DNA from: Pseudomonas sp. UBA1879
Lineage (GTDB): Bacteria; Pseudomonadota; Gammaproteobacteria; Pseudomonadales; Pseudomonadaceae
DNA length: 64,000 bases
Reading direction: 5' to 3'
Assembly: GCF_002338065.1 (NCBI RefSeq)
Contig: NZ_DDHJ01000015.1
Coordinates: 124,001 to 188,000 of the forward strand
The notes under the pieces were generated by a model. That model saw nothing but the letters and a program-made list of their open reading frames with translations, made no database searches and was not told the DNA's origin. Both the position numbers and the translations under genes were made by a program. Positions 1 to 7,863 of this stretch are shown here, piece by piece. Position 1 is the stretch's first letter. Every line of letters begins with the position of its first letter.

Positions 1-262
1 GGTACAGGGCGTACGTCTGGAACACCATCGCCAGGTCGCGCTTGGCCGGGGTGACTTGGGTGATCTCGCGGCCATCGAGTTCGATGCTGCCGCTGGTGAC
101 GTCTTCCAGACCGGCGATCAGGCGCAGCAGTGTGGATTTGCCGCAACCCGACGGGCCGACGAAGACCACGAACTCGCGGTCTTTGACGTCCAGGTCGATG
201 CCTTTGATGATCTGGTGGCCGTCGAAGCCTTTTTGCAGATTTCTGATTGTCAGGTTAGCCAT
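1..262 (-). CDS. mtlK: Mannitol/polyol ABC transporter ATP-binding protein MtlK, 5' part only
   Basis: This is the N-terminal part (about 87 residues) of a MalK/UgpC-type ATPase that would power polyol import; the rest lies outside the window. The ATG at 260–262 begins MANLTIRNLQKGF. A Walker A motif GPSGCGKST is visible, then the start of the Q-loop region (MVFQTYALY) just before the window edge. It is the fourth gene of the order mtlE-F-G-K and is separated from mtlG by a 133-nt gap holding a REP palindrome. Family assignment is firm from the Walker A context. The mannitol assignment rests on operon order and on the AraC-type regulator upstream, as known for P. fluorescens mtl operons. Confidence 0.85.
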   Translation of the reverse strand, partial: MANLTIRNLQKGFDGHQIIKGIDLDVKDREFVVFVGPSGCGKSTLLRLIAGLEDVTSGSIELDGREITQVTPAKRDLAMVFQTYALY

Positions 263-297
263 GTGGGGCTCCAGTTTTATTCTTCAAATTCATCAGT

Positions 298-386
298 TGT
301 AGGAGTGAGCTTGCTCGCGATTGCGTGATGTCAGGCGATACATTCGTTTCAGATATACCGCGATCGCGAGCAAGCTCACTCCTACA
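298..386. repeat. REP-type inverted repeat between mtlG and mtlK
   Basis: Two perfectly complementary 23-nt arms (298–320 and 364–386) flank a 43-nt centre. The arm contains GAGCTTGCTCGCGA, a variant of the GTGGGAGC-type Pseudomonas REP seen elsewhere in this window. It fills most of the 133-nt gap between two genes of one operon, so the mtl mRNA should carry a long hairpin here. An effect on mRNA stability or on mtlK expression is inference. Confidence 0.85.
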
Positions 387-395
387 GGGGTCTTG

Positions 396-1229
396 TTACT
401 TGACTGCACCAAACGACAGGCCACGCACCAGCTGTTTCTGGCTGATCCAGCCGAAGATCAGGATTGGCGCGCACGCCAGGGTCGACACGGCCGACAACTT
501 GGCCCAGAACAGGCCTTCGGGGCTTGAATACGAGGCGATCAGCGCGGTCAGCGGGGCGGCGTTGGACGAGGTCAGGTTCAGCGACCAGAACGCTTCGTTC
601 CAGCACAGGATCAGCGACAGCAGTGCGGTCGAAGCCAGCCCGCCTTTGCAGATCGGGATCAGCACCTTGAAGATTTCCTGGCGCGTGGTCGCACCGTCCA
701 GCCGCGAGGCTTCGAGGATTTCGCCCGGGATGTCCTTGAAATAGGTGTAAATCATCCAGACCACGATCGGCAGGTTGATCAGGGTGTAGATCGCGATCAG
801 GGCGAGACGCGAATCCAGCAAGCCAAACGTCTTGGCCAGCAGGTAGATCGGCATCAGCACGCCCACCGGCGGCAGCATTTTGGTGGAGAGCATCCACAGC
901 AGCGTGCCCTTGGTGCGTTTGGTCTCGAAGAACGCCATGGAATATGCGGCCGGCACCGAAATCAACAGGCACAGGATCGTCGCGCTGAAGGAAATCAGGA
1001 TCGAGTTCCAGGCGAAGTGGAAGTAGTCGCTGCGCTCCTGAATGTGCAGGTAGTTTTCCAGCGTCGGCGTAAAAATGAACTGCGGCGGCGTGGCGAACGC
1101 GTCGATTTCGGTCTTGAAGCTGGTCAGCACCATCCAGAAGATCGGGAAGAATATCAGCGCCGCAATCACCCACGACAGGGTGCCGAGCAGCACGCTTTGC
1201 AGGCGACGGGATTGTTTGAGCGTCATCAT
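396..1229 (-). CDS. mtlG: Polyol ABC transporter permease MtlG (MalG type)
   Basis: A 277-residue inner-membrane permease of the binding-protein-dependent MalG family. A first membrane segment at about residues 13–35 (VLLGTLSWVIAALIFFPIFW) and several later hydrophobic stretches are visible. The cytoplasmic EAA loop that contacts the ATPase reads EASRLDGATTRQEIFKVLIP in its conserved form. Two adjacent ATGs (1229 and 1226) are possible starts. The gene begins 10 nt after the mtlF stop, so the two are probably translationally coupled. It should pair with MtlF to form the channel, fed by MtlE and powered by MtlK. The mannitol/glucitol/arabitol substrate comes from operon context. Confidence 0.9.
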   Translation of the reverse strand: MMTLKQSRRLQSVLLGTLSWVIAALIFFPIFWMVLTSFKTEIDAFATPPQFIFTPTLENYLHIQERSDYFHFAWNSILISFSATILCLLISVPAAYSMAFFETKRTKGTLLWMLSTKMLPPVGVLMPIYLLAKTFGLLDSRLALIAIYTLINLPIVVWMIYTYFKDIPGEILEASRLDGATTRQEIFKVLIPICKGGLASTALLSLILCWNEAFWSLNLTSSNAAPLTALIASYSSPEGLFWAKLSAVSTLACAPILIFGWISQKQLVRGLSFGAVK

Positions 1230-1239
1230 GACCTTGCCC

Positions 1240-2172
1240 TCAAGACTTGTCGGTGAGGTTTTTGCCGATCATCCGGATCAGGATGATGGCGGCAATGTTG
1301 GCGATGACCACGGCAATCAAGCCGCCCGCCGATGCCATTCCCACGTCGAATTGCAACAGCGCCTGGTTGTAGATCAGGTACGCCAGGTTGGTCGATGCGA
1401 AGCCCGGACCGCCGTTGGTGGTGGTGAAGATTTCCGCGAACACCGACAGCAGGAAGATGGTTTCGATCATCACCACCACGGCAATCGGACGCGCCAGGTG
1501 GGGCAGGGTCAGGTGCCAGAAGATCGCGATGGGACCTGCGCCGTCGAGCCGCGCGGCTTCTTTCTGTTCCTGGTCCAGCGACTGCATGGCGGTCATCAGG
1601 ATCAGGATCGCGAAGGGCAGCCATTGCCACGAGACGATGATAATGATCGACAGCATCGGGTAATTGGCCAGCCAGTCGATGGGCTGGGCGCCGAACAGCT
1701 TCCAGACGGAGGCGAGGATGCCCGAGACCGGGTGGAAAATCAGGTTCTTCCAGATCAGCGCGCTGACCGTGGGCATGATGAAGAACGGCGAAATCAGCAA
1801 CACCCGGACGATGCCGCGGCCCAGGAACTCGGTCGCCTCCAGCAGGGCGGAAATCAGCACACCGAGGATCACGCTGATCGCCAGTACAGAGCCCACCAGC
1901 AGCAGGGTATTCATCGCGCCGGGAAAGAAGCCGGAGTCCGTGACGAAGTATTCGAAGTTCTCAAGGCCGACGAATTCGTTCTCGCCAGGGTTGAGCAGGT
2001 TGTAGCGAATCAGCGAGAAATAGATGGTCATGCCCAACGGGACGATCATCCAGACCAGCAGCAACAGCACCGAAGGGCTGACCAGAAACCAGCCAGGCTT
2101 GGTCACGCTGCCTTTCTGTTGGTCTTTATCGCCGGCCGTGGCCGTGCGAGGGGGGAGGGTTGAGGTGTTCAT
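1240..2172 (-). CDS. mtlF: Polyol ABC transporter permease MtlF (MalF type)
   Basis: A 310-residue MalF-family permease with about six membrane segments. The first is at about residues 28–52 (FLVSPSVLLLLVWMIVPLGM). The EAA motif near residues 205–225 reads EAARLDGAGPIAIFWHLTLP. The N-terminus is long and polar, as in UgpA-like permeases. The ATG at 2172 follows a 79-nt gap after mtlE that contains a hairpin, and the mtlG start lies 10 nt past its stop. The assignment as the MalF-type partner of MtlG is secure from motif and order; the substrate is inferred from the operon. Confidence 0.9.
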   Translation of the reverse strand: MNTSTLPPRTATAGDKDQQKGSVTKPGWFLVSPSVLLLLVWMIVPLGMTIYFSLIRYNLLNPGENEFVGLENFEYFVTDSGFFPGAMNTLLLVGSVLAISVILGVLISALLEATEFLGRGIVRVLLISPFFIMPTVSALIWKNLIFHPVSGILASVWKLFGAQPIDWLANYPMLSIIIIVSWQWLPFAILILMTAMQSLDQEQKEAARLDGAGPIAIFWHLTLPHLARPIAVVVMIETIFLLSVFAEIFTTTNGGPGFASTNLAYLIYNQALLQFDVGMASAGGLIAVVIANIAAIILIRMIGKNLTDKS

Positions 2173-2206
2173 GATGACTCCGAACCGGGGCTAACGCAGT
2201 GAACGT

Positions 2207-2236
2207 GGCAGCAGCGACAGGGCGTCGACTGCTGCC
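2207..2236 (-). promoter_or_regulatory. Intercistronic hairpin between mtlE and mtlF
   Basis: An 8-bp perfect stem (GGCAGCAG at 2207–2214 with CTGCTGCC at 2229–2236), extended inward by CGAC/GTCG with one bulge, lies just after the mtlE stop. There is no T-tract, so it is not an evident intrinsic terminator. A hairpin here could protect the 3' end of the binding-protein mRNA and give more MtlE than permease, as described for other ABC operons; that role is inferred. Confidence 0.5.
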
Positions 2237-2251
2237 TTGAAACAGAGGGGA

Positions 2252-3577
2252 TCAGCCTTTTTTCGGGTAACCCGCACGCTTCATGTCACGCTCGGTGGCG
2301 CTTTGTGCCTGAGTCAGCGCAGCGTCCACCGTGGTCGAGCCCACCAATGCAGCGGAGAACTGTTGACCGACGTTGGTCCCGATCTGCTGGAACTCGGGAA
2401 TGGTCACCAACTGAATGCCCACGTACGGCACCGGCTTGAGGGTCGGTGCTTTCGGCGTCACGGCCTTAAGGGATTCGAGGGTGATGTTGGCGAATGGCGC
2501 CGCCTTTTTGTACTCGTCGGTGTAGGTCGATGCGCGAGTCCCCGGTGGCACGTTGGACACGCCGTCGGTTTTGGCGACCAAGGCGGCGTACTCTTTCGAG
2601 GTTGCCCACTCGGTGAACGCGCGAGCGTCCTTGTCGTTCTTGGCGCTGGTCGGAATCGCCAGGGCCCACGAGTACAGCCAGGCCGAGCCTTTGTCGGTGA
2701 CTTCGTGCGGCGCGTAAGTGAAGCCAACGCTGTCGGCGACCTTGCTCTGGGATTTGTCGGTCACGAAAGAACCGGCGACGCTGGCGTCGACCCAGATGGC
2801 GCACTTGCCGCTGTTGAACAGCGCCAGGTTTTCGTTGAAGCCGTTGCTGGAGGCGCCGGGAGGGCCGTCCTTTTTCATCACGTTGACGTAGAAATTCAGC
2901 GCGTTCTTCCACTCTGGCTGGTCGAACTGCGGTTTCCAATGCTCATCGAACCAGCGTGCGCCGAACGAGTTGGCGACGGTGCTGATCAGCGCCATGTTCT
3001 CGCCCCAGCCGGCCTTGCCACGCAGGCAGATGCCGTACTGCTCTTTCGATTTGTCGGTGAGTTTGTCGGCGAATTCGGAAATCTGGGTCCAGGTCGGACG
3101 TTCCGGCATGGTCAGACCGGCGGCCTGAAACAGGTCTTTGCGGTAGTAGGTGATCGAGCTTTCGGCGTAGAACGGCAGGGCAAACAGCTTGCCGTCTACG
3201 GACAGGCCGTCACGTACCGAAGGGAAGACGTCGTCCAGCGCATAGGATGCGGGCAGGTCGTTCATTTCCTTCAGCCAGCCCTTGGCGCCCCAGAGTGACG
3301 CTTCGTACATGCCGATGGTCAACACGTCGAACTGGCCGCCCTTGGTGGCGATGTCCGTGGTCAGGCGCTGACGCAGCACGTTCTCTTCGAGGACGACCCA
3401 TTTGAGCTTGATGTCGGGATGTTGTTCTTCGAAGGTCTTGGACAACCGCTGCATGCGGATCATGTCGCTGTTGTTGACGGTGGCGATGGTTACATCGCCC
3501 GCTGAAGCACTGTTGCAGAGGGTGAAACCGAGAGTGAGACAGGTGCCAGCCAGCAGAACTTTTGCAGAGGTCTTCAT
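2252..3577 (-). CDS. mtlE: Polyol-binding periplasmic protein MtlE
   Basis: A 441-residue extracellular solute-binding protein (family 1). It captures the polyol in the periplasm and delivers it to MtlFG. The start is the ATG at 3577 (MKTSAKVLLAGTCLTLG), preceded by AGGAGAG about 6 nt upstream; an ATG eight codons earlier lacks such a site. A Sec signal peptide covers about residues 1–27, ending in NSASA. The mature protein begins GDVTIATVNNSDM, typical of sugar-binding proteins that read the ligand with aromatic residues. It is first in the operon, 239 nt downstream of mtlR, with a good promoter in the gap. Confidence 0.92.
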   Translation of the reverse strand: MKTSAKVLLAGTCLTLGFTLCNSASAGDVTIATVNNSDMIRMQRLSKTFEEQHPDIKLKWVVLEENVLRQRLTTDIATKGGQFDVLTIGMYEASLWGAKGWLKEMNDLPASYALDDVFPSVRDGLSVDGKLFALPFYAESSITYYRKDLFQAAGLTMPERPTWTQISEFADKLTDKSKEQYGICLRGKAGWGENMALISTVANSFGARWFDEHWKPQFDQPEWKNALNFYVNVMKKDGPPGASSNGFNENLALFNSGKCAIWVDASVAGSFVTDKSQSKVADSVGFTYAPHEVTDKGSAWLYSWALAIPTSAKNDKDARAFTEWATSKEYAALVAKTDGVSNVPPGTRASTYTDEYKKAAPFANITLESLKAVTPKAPTLKPVPYVGIQLVTIPEFQQIGTNVGQQFSAALVGSTTVDAALTQAQSATERDMKRAGYPKKG

Positions 3578-3661
3578 GTATCTCTCCTCTTCTGCGCCCA
3601 ATGAACGACAGAAGCCTGGTTATTGTTTTTGTTCCTTCCGGAGTCTGGAGGAAGTCAGTGG

Positions 3662-3690
3662 ATTACAACGGTCCGCACGGGCAATGACAA
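3662..3690 (-). promoter_or_regulatory. Predicted mtlE promoter
   Basis: On the minus strand, TTGTCA (3690–3685) and TGTAAT (3667–3662) are separated by exactly 17 nt in the mtlR–mtlE gap. Transcription would start near 3655 and give a leader of about 78 nt before mtlE. The hexamers were read by eye and not scored. Confidence 0.5.
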
Positions 3691-3698
3691 ATCCTGCC

Positions 3699-3726
3699 GC
3701 ACACTTGAACTGATACTTTCTTGCAC
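3699..3726 (-). promoter_or_regulatory. Possible MtlR operator (direct GTGC half-sites)
   Basis: Directly upstream of the predicted -35 box, GTGC is repeated 24 nt apart on the minus strand (3726–3723 and 3702–3699). The two copies are followed by TATC- and TGTC-containing sequence. AraC-family activators usually bind direct repeats next to the -35 box, so position and orientation suit MtlR. Similarity of the half-sites is only partial. Confidence 0.3.
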
Positions 3727-3816
3727 TGGGAGTTCAGACGCCGAGACCCCCAAACGGCGTTTGGGCATGGCGCGGCGCAGTTCCAGCGTAGTTGACGGGG
3801 GCGGATGCGTAGCGAA

Positions 3817-4722
3817 TCAGTACAGGTTTTGTTCGGTCAGGCGTTGCACGGCCAGCCGCCGATAGTGCGACGGCGTCATGCCTTTAAGCTGCTGGAAGCG
3901 CCGGTTGAAATTGGAAATGTTGTTGAAACCGGACTCGAAACACACGTCAGTCACCGGTTTGTCGCCATCGGCCAGCAGCTCGCAGGATTTGCTGATACGC
4001 AGCCGATTGACGAATTCGACGAACGTCCGGCCAGTGGCTTGCTTGAACACGCGAGAAAAATACGTGGGCTTCATTCCCAGATAGTCCGCCACTTCTTCGA
4101 GGGTCAACTCCCGCGCGTAGTGGGTGAAGATATAGTCCACTGCCTTGTTGGTGCGCTCGACCGCATGATCATCCGACAGCTGCGACGCCCTCGTCCCCGA
4201 CAGCAGCTGAAAATCATCACTGGCGGCCAACAGTTCCAACAGAATGAAGAAATGCCCCAAGCGGGTCATGCCATTGGAATCGGCGATCTTTTGCATCAGC
4301 TTCATCGCCTGGCGGATCGTGCGCTTGTCGCGAAACTCGATCCCGTACTGTGCCCGCTCCAGCAAGGGGGTCAGCGTCTTCAATTCGGCGAACACCTGAT
4401 TGCCGCTCTCCAGCAGCTCTTCCGTGAAATTCACCAGCATGTCGCGCTTGGGCACCACCTCGTCTTCCTCGACCTGGCTGATCCAGTTGTGTGGCAGGTT
4501 GGGGCCGGTAAGAAACAGCGTGCCAGGGTAGAAATTGCCGATGTAATCCCCGACGAACACCTTGCCCGAGCTGGCGACGATCAGGTGCAGCTCGTACTCC
4601 TTGTGAAAATGCCAGCGCACCAGCGGGCACGGAAAACCATGCTCGCGATAAATGATCGACAGGCCATTGTGATCGTCCATCAACTCATAGGACGGGTCGG
4701 TGACTTTTGTTGTTTTGGTCAT
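3817..4722 (-). CDS. mtlR: AraC-family activator of the mannitol operon, MtlR
   Basis: A 301-residue regulator with an N-terminal cupin-like ligand domain (about 1–150) and a C-terminal AraC double helix-turn-helix. The C-terminal part includes LTLEEVADYLGMKPTYFSRV and DVCFESGFNNISNFNRRF, the conserved signature of the second HTH. The ATG at 4722 gives 301 residues; a GTG at 4764 in frame would add 14 but has no clear ribosome site. It lies upstream of mtlE in the same direction. The known P. fluorescens MtlR activates mtlE transcription on mannitol, arabitol or glucitol; the equivalence here is by gene order and family. Confidence 0.88.
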   Translation of the reverse strand: MTKTTKVTDPSYELMDDHNGLSIIYREHGFPCPLVRWHFHKEYELHLIVASSGKVFVGDYIGNFYPGTLFLTGPNLPHNWISQVEEDEVVPKRDMLVNFTEELLESGNQVFAELKTLTPLLERAQYGIEFRDKRTIRQAMKLMQKIADSNGMTRLGHFFILLELLAASDDFQLLSGTRASQLSDDHAVERTNKAVDYIFTHYARELTLEEVADYLGMKPTYFSRVFKQATGRTFVEFVNRLRISKSCELLADGDKPVTDVCFESGFNNISNFNRRFQQLKGMTPSHYRRLAVQRLTEQNLY

Positions 4723-4794
4723 GCGGGTGCCGGGTGTAGGGGGCTGCGTGGGGTTAATGTGCACTATTTACCGAGCGGAATACAGCGGCGCTCC

Positions 4795-5115
4795 TCAAAC
4801 GAAGACGACCTCCACCCGACCTTCCTTGCGTGAGCGAGGGGCCGCCTTCACTACGATCTGCACGTCACGACCAAGGCGCGCCAGGCAGTCGATCATCTTG
4901 GTTTCGCTGATGCCGCGAAATTTTCCTCTTAGCATTTCCGACACCTTCGGTTGTGGCATGCCCAGGATTTCTGCGGCCTGAGCCTGGGTCAGGTGACGCG
5001 CTTTGAGAATGCTGCCGATTTTCGCTGCCAGCTGCGCCTTGACCAGCATTTCCCCCGCATCCGGGAGGCCAACGTCGGCATAGACGTTGCCGCTGCCATG
5101 CTCGATTTCAGTCAT
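4795..5115 (-). CDS. HigA-like antitoxin (XRE/HTH_37 family)
   Basis: A 106-residue DNA-binding protein with one helix-turn-helix at about residues 38–65 (LTQAQAAEILGMPQPKVSEM), the arrangement seen in antitoxins encoded after a Gp49/HigB toxin. Its start overlaps the toxin stop by 8 nt, so the two are probably co-translated. It should bind and neutralise the toxin and repress the shared promoter; a palindrome overlaps that promoter. Functions are inferred from family and arrangement. Confidence 0.85.
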   Translation of the reverse strand: MTEIEHGSGNVYADVGLPDAGEMLVKAQLAAKIGSILKARHLTQAQAAEILGMPQPKVSEMLRGKFRGISETKMIDCLARLGRDVQIVVKAAPRSRKEGRVEVVFV

Positions 5116-5476
5116 GTTTCATTCCTTTCCAATGGGATTCTGCGGCCATGAGCCGAGCCTTGATCATGTCGATGTCAGGCTGTGGTGTCTGGATGCCCCG
5201 ATTCGATTTTTTCTGGAAACAGTGCAGCACATACACCGCCTCGCCGAACCGTAAGGTGTAGACCGCCCTGTACGTGTTTCCATAGCAGTCCTCGACCACC
5301 TCCAATACGCCGGCATGACCGAAACCTTTCAGCGGTTTTGCATTCGAGTGCCTGTTTCCGGTTTGCGCGAGATACAGCGCATAACCAAAAGTGTCCTGAA
5401 CGTCCGCGGGCATGTTGATGAGGTCCTTTCTACTGCTAGCCACCCAGAAAAGTGGCTTTTCAAGTCCGTGAGACAT
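5108..5476 (-). CDS. HigB/RelE-like toxin (phage Gp49-like, DUF891)
   Basis: A 122-residue protein with the family pattern KPLFWVASSRKDL near the N-terminus, then DVQDTFGYALYLAQ and KPLKGFGHAGVLEVVEDCYGN, ending in a KKS…GIQTP…DI segment. RelE/HigB-type toxins of this family are expected to cleave mRNA at the ribosome. The toxin is encoded first and the antitoxin second, overlapping by 8 nt, which is the HigBA order. The ATG at 5476 lies only 7 nt below a consensus -10 box, so the mRNA may have almost no leader. Both genes are intact. The target and activity are not shown by sequence. Confidence 0.85.
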   Translation of the reverse strand: MSHGLEKPLFWVASSRKDLINMPADVQDTFGYALYLAQTGNRHSNAKPLKGFGHAGVLEVVEDCYGNTYRAVYTLRFGEAVYVLHCFQKKSNRGIQTPQPDIDMIKARLMAAESHWKGMKHD

Positions 5477-5483
5477 GGCCGAA

Positions 5484-5511
5484 ATTATACCTATATGGGT
5501 ATCAAGTCAAA
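5484..5511 (-). promoter_or_regulatory. Toxin–antitoxin promoter with overlapping operator
   Basis: On the minus strand a perfect TATAAT (5489–5484) lies 15–16 nt below TTGACT/TTTGAC (5505–5511). A 16-bp near-palindrome ATACCTATATGGGTAT (5487–5502) overlaps the -10 box and fills the spacer. Repression by the antitoxin binding there would be the usual autoregulation of such modules; the binding is inferred. Confidence 0.65.
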
Positions 5512-5591
5512 CTGTCGCCTTTGCAACGACAGACCAGGCCAGTCACTATCCTGACCCACGGCCTTTGGCGCCAACCTGGAACGGTTACCCC

Positions 5592-6353
5592 ATGAAAAAA
5601 ATCCTCGTCATCGGCATCGGCGCGGGCAACCCCGAGCACATCACCATTCAGGCGATCAAGGCGTTGAATCGGGCGATGGTGTTTTTCATCCTCGACAAGG
5701 GGTATGCCGATGATGAGTTGTTGCGCCTGCGGCGGGAGATTTGCGAGCGGTATATCGAAGGTGATGGGTATCGCCTGGTGCAGGTGCAGGACCCTCGCCG
5801 TGAGGAGGATCCGGCTTCCTATCAGCACGGCATCGAACACTGGCACGAGCAGCGGGCGGCGTTGTGGGAGCGCTTGATCACCGAGGAACTGAAGCCGGAC
5901 GAAACGGGCGGGTTCCTGGTGTGGGGCGATCCGGCGCTGTACGACAGCACGCTGCGGATTCTCGAACGAATCCTGTCGCGGGGGAACGAGGCGTTCGAGT
6001 ATGAGGTGATTCCAGGCATCACCAGTGTTCAGGCTTTGGCAGCGCAGCATCGAATTGCCTTGAACCGCATTGGCGAACCGATTCGAATCACCACCGGGCG
6101 CAGGCTGGCTCAGGAGGAGGGGGGCGACATCGACAACGTCGTGGTGATGCTGGACGCGCAGTGCGCGTTCGAACGGTTTGCCTCGCACGACCTGCACATT
6201 TATTGGGGCGCGTACTTGGGGACTGAGGATGAGGTGCTGATTTCAGGGCCGTTGAAAGACGTGAGCGAGCGGATCAAACAGGCCCGGGAAGCGGCGAGGG
6301 CGAGGAAGGGGTGGATCATGGACACCTACCTGTTGCGGCGGGATTTAGGGTGA
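5592..6353 (+). CDS. cobF: Precorrin-6A synthase (deacetylating) CobF
   Basis: A 253-residue SAM-dependent tetrapyrrole methylase. CobF methylates C-1 of precorrin-5 and releases the extruded C-20 fragment as acetate in the aerobic cobalamin pathway. The start is the ATG at 5592 (MKKILVIGIGAGNPEHIT), which gives the glycine-rich methylase N-terminus; sequence upstream in frame is not methylase-like. Other visible parts are the GGFLVWGDPALYDSTLRIL loop and the EVIPGITSVQALAA segment shared by the family. It stands alone, divergent from the toxin–antitoxin pair and 36 kb from the other cob genes here. No cobalamin riboswitch is evident in the 115-nt gap in front of it. Confidence 0.9.
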   Translation: MKKILVIGIGAGNPEHITIQAIKALNRAMVFFILDKGYADDELLRLRREICERYIEGDGYRLVQVQDPRREEDPASYQHGIEHWHEQRAALWERLITEELKPDETGGFLVWGDPALYDSTLRILERILSRGNEAFEYEVIPGITSVQALAAQHRIALNRIGEPIRITTGRRLAQEEGGDIDNVVVMLDAQCAFERFASHDLHIYWGAYLGTEDEVLISGPLKDVSERIKQAREAARARKGWIMDTYLLRRDLG

Positions 6354-6393
6354 GCGGCTCGGCGCGGGCCGGGATGGATAGTCTGGCTTGGAC

Positions 6394-6481
6394 TGTGGGA
6401 GCCGGTTTGCTGGCGAATATGGTGCTTCAGACAACATTGAAGTGTCTGGTGTGACGCATTCGCCTGCAAGCCCGCTGCCAC
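6394..6481. repeat. Degenerate REP inverted repeat
   Basis: Arms at 6394–6417 and 6459–6481 match the GTGGGAGCCGG…GCTGGCGAA family with a few mismatches. The element lies between the convergent 3' ends of cobF and the glycosyltransferase gene. Confidence 0.75.
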
Positions 6482-6558
6482 GGGATGTATTCATTCGGAA
6501 ATCGCCTGCCGTATGCGTAATTGTGTAGAAGGGCGCGGTAGCAAGCCGGGCAGGCGCT

Positions 6559-7863
6559 TCAGTCTTTCCGATTCTTCGCCTCGATCCACTGCGACATGTA
6601 TTGCGTGCTTTTGTGCTGGTGGTGCCGAAGCATGGCGCCGGTGAAATTCGCGGCCCGGTGGGCTGGCAAATCTTCGAGTAACTGCCGAATACGCTCAACC
6701 AGCGTTTTGCAGTGCACCTCGAAGCGAAAGCGTTCAGCCAGTATGTGCCATCCCGCCGTTTGGGCGTCTTGCCAGGCCACCTGATCGGTGTACAGCCGAA
6801 CTGCCTCATCTGCCAGGGCCTGAGCATTACCCGCCACTGCGCCGGGAAACGGCAGGTCGCCCTGCATGCCCTCGGCACCGATCGGCGTGGTGACCGTTGG
6901 GGTGCCGCAGGCCATGGCGTCCATCACTTTGCCTTTGATGCCCGCACCGAAGCGCAATGGCGCCAGGGAGACCCGCGCGGCCGACATCACTTCCAGCGCA
7001 TCCTCGGCCCAATCTTTAATGTGAAAGCCCTGGGCCGCATTATGCAGCGCTGTCGCCTTGGGCGGCGTGTAAGCGCCATAGACGTGCAGCTGCGCCGTCG
7101 GCAACTGCTGGCGGATCAGCGGCCAGAGGGTGTTCTTCAACCACAGCACGGCATCCCAGTTGGGCGCATGGCGGAAATTGCCGATGGTGAGAAAGTGCTG
7201 ACGCTGGTCAAAGCCCCGACCGTGGGCAGGTGGGTCGCGCAGCATCAGTGGGCAGAGATGCAGCAATTCGGCAGGCACCCGAAAATACCGGGTCAGCAGA
7301 TCGAGCTCGACGTCGGACACCAGCAGATTCAGGTCGCAGCGATAGAACGAGGCGATTTCCCGCTGAGCCAGGTCGGTCACGGCCATCCGCCTGAACATCT
7401 CTGCATCGGGGGCAGCGAACAGGGCATCCGAACAATCCCTACCCGCTTTTACGACGTCTTTGAGCAACTGCTGCCGGGCCTGCCGCAAACTTTGCAGGTC
7501 GCAGGTTTCCAGCACCCGCAGGGCGTCTGGCGCATGTTTCTCGACCCGCCAGCCGAATTGCTCCTCCATCAAAAACTGATCGAACAGCACCACGTCCGGC
7601 TGAAGCTCAGCGACAAACGTGTCGAAGCGGCTGTCGTTCACGGCAATGGCGACTTCGTCGATGCCCAGGCGGGTCAGATCGGCGCGTCGCTCGCCCTCGG
7701 TGGCCGCGCTGGCGAACGTGATGCGCCAGCCCTGTTCGAGAAAGCAGTCGATCAATTGCATGACATGGCCGCTGGCGGCCGAAGAGCGTGGCTCCGGCCA
7801 CACATAACCGATGATCAGGACATGCAAATCGGGTGCGGCCAGAGCAGAACGATCACTTGCCAA
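6559..7863 (-). CDS. Glycosyltransferase (GT-B fold, family 4-like)
   Basis: A 434-residue protein of the GT-B type. The N-terminal half begins with LHVLIIGYVWPEPRSSAASG, a typical first strand and loop. The C-terminal half carries FGAGIKGKVMDAMACGTPTVTTPIGAEGM, the nucleotide-sugar binding region of GT1/GT4 enzymes. No signal peptide or membrane segment is seen, so it should act in the cytoplasm; donor and acceptor are unknown. The reading frame opens at a TTG (7863) that overlaps the last 11 nt of the receiver gene upstream, suggesting translational coupling; a start a few codons later is possible. Its pairing with a response regulator suggests signal-controlled modification of a surface or extracellular sugar. 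Confidence 0.8.
   Translation of the reverse strand: MASDRSALAAPDLHVLIIGYVWPEPRSSAASGHVMQLIDCFLEQGWRITFASAATEGERRADLTRLGIDEVAIAVNDSRFDTFVAELQPDVVLFDQFLMEEQFGWRVEKHAPDALRVLETCDLQSLRQARQQLLKDVVKAGRDCSDALFAAPDAEMFRRMAVTDLAQREIASFYRCDLNLLVSDVELDLLTRYFRVPAELLHLCPLMLRDPPAHGRGFDQRQHFLTIGNFRHAPNWDAVLWLKNTLWPLIRQQLPTAQLHVYGAYTPPKATALHNAAQGFHIKDWAEDALEVMSAARVSLAPLRFGAGIKGKVMDAMACGTPTVTTPIGAEGMQGDLPFPGAVAGNAQALADEAVRLYTDQVAWQDAQTAGWHILAERFRFEVHCKTLVERIRQLLEDLPAHRAANFTGAMLRHHQHKSTQYMSQWIEAKNRKD

Noticed and set aside
4795..5476. A prophage remnant suggested by the phage Gp49-like toxin
   Set aside because: No integrase, structural gene or attachment-site repeat is seen; the pair fits an ordinary toxin–antitoxin module.
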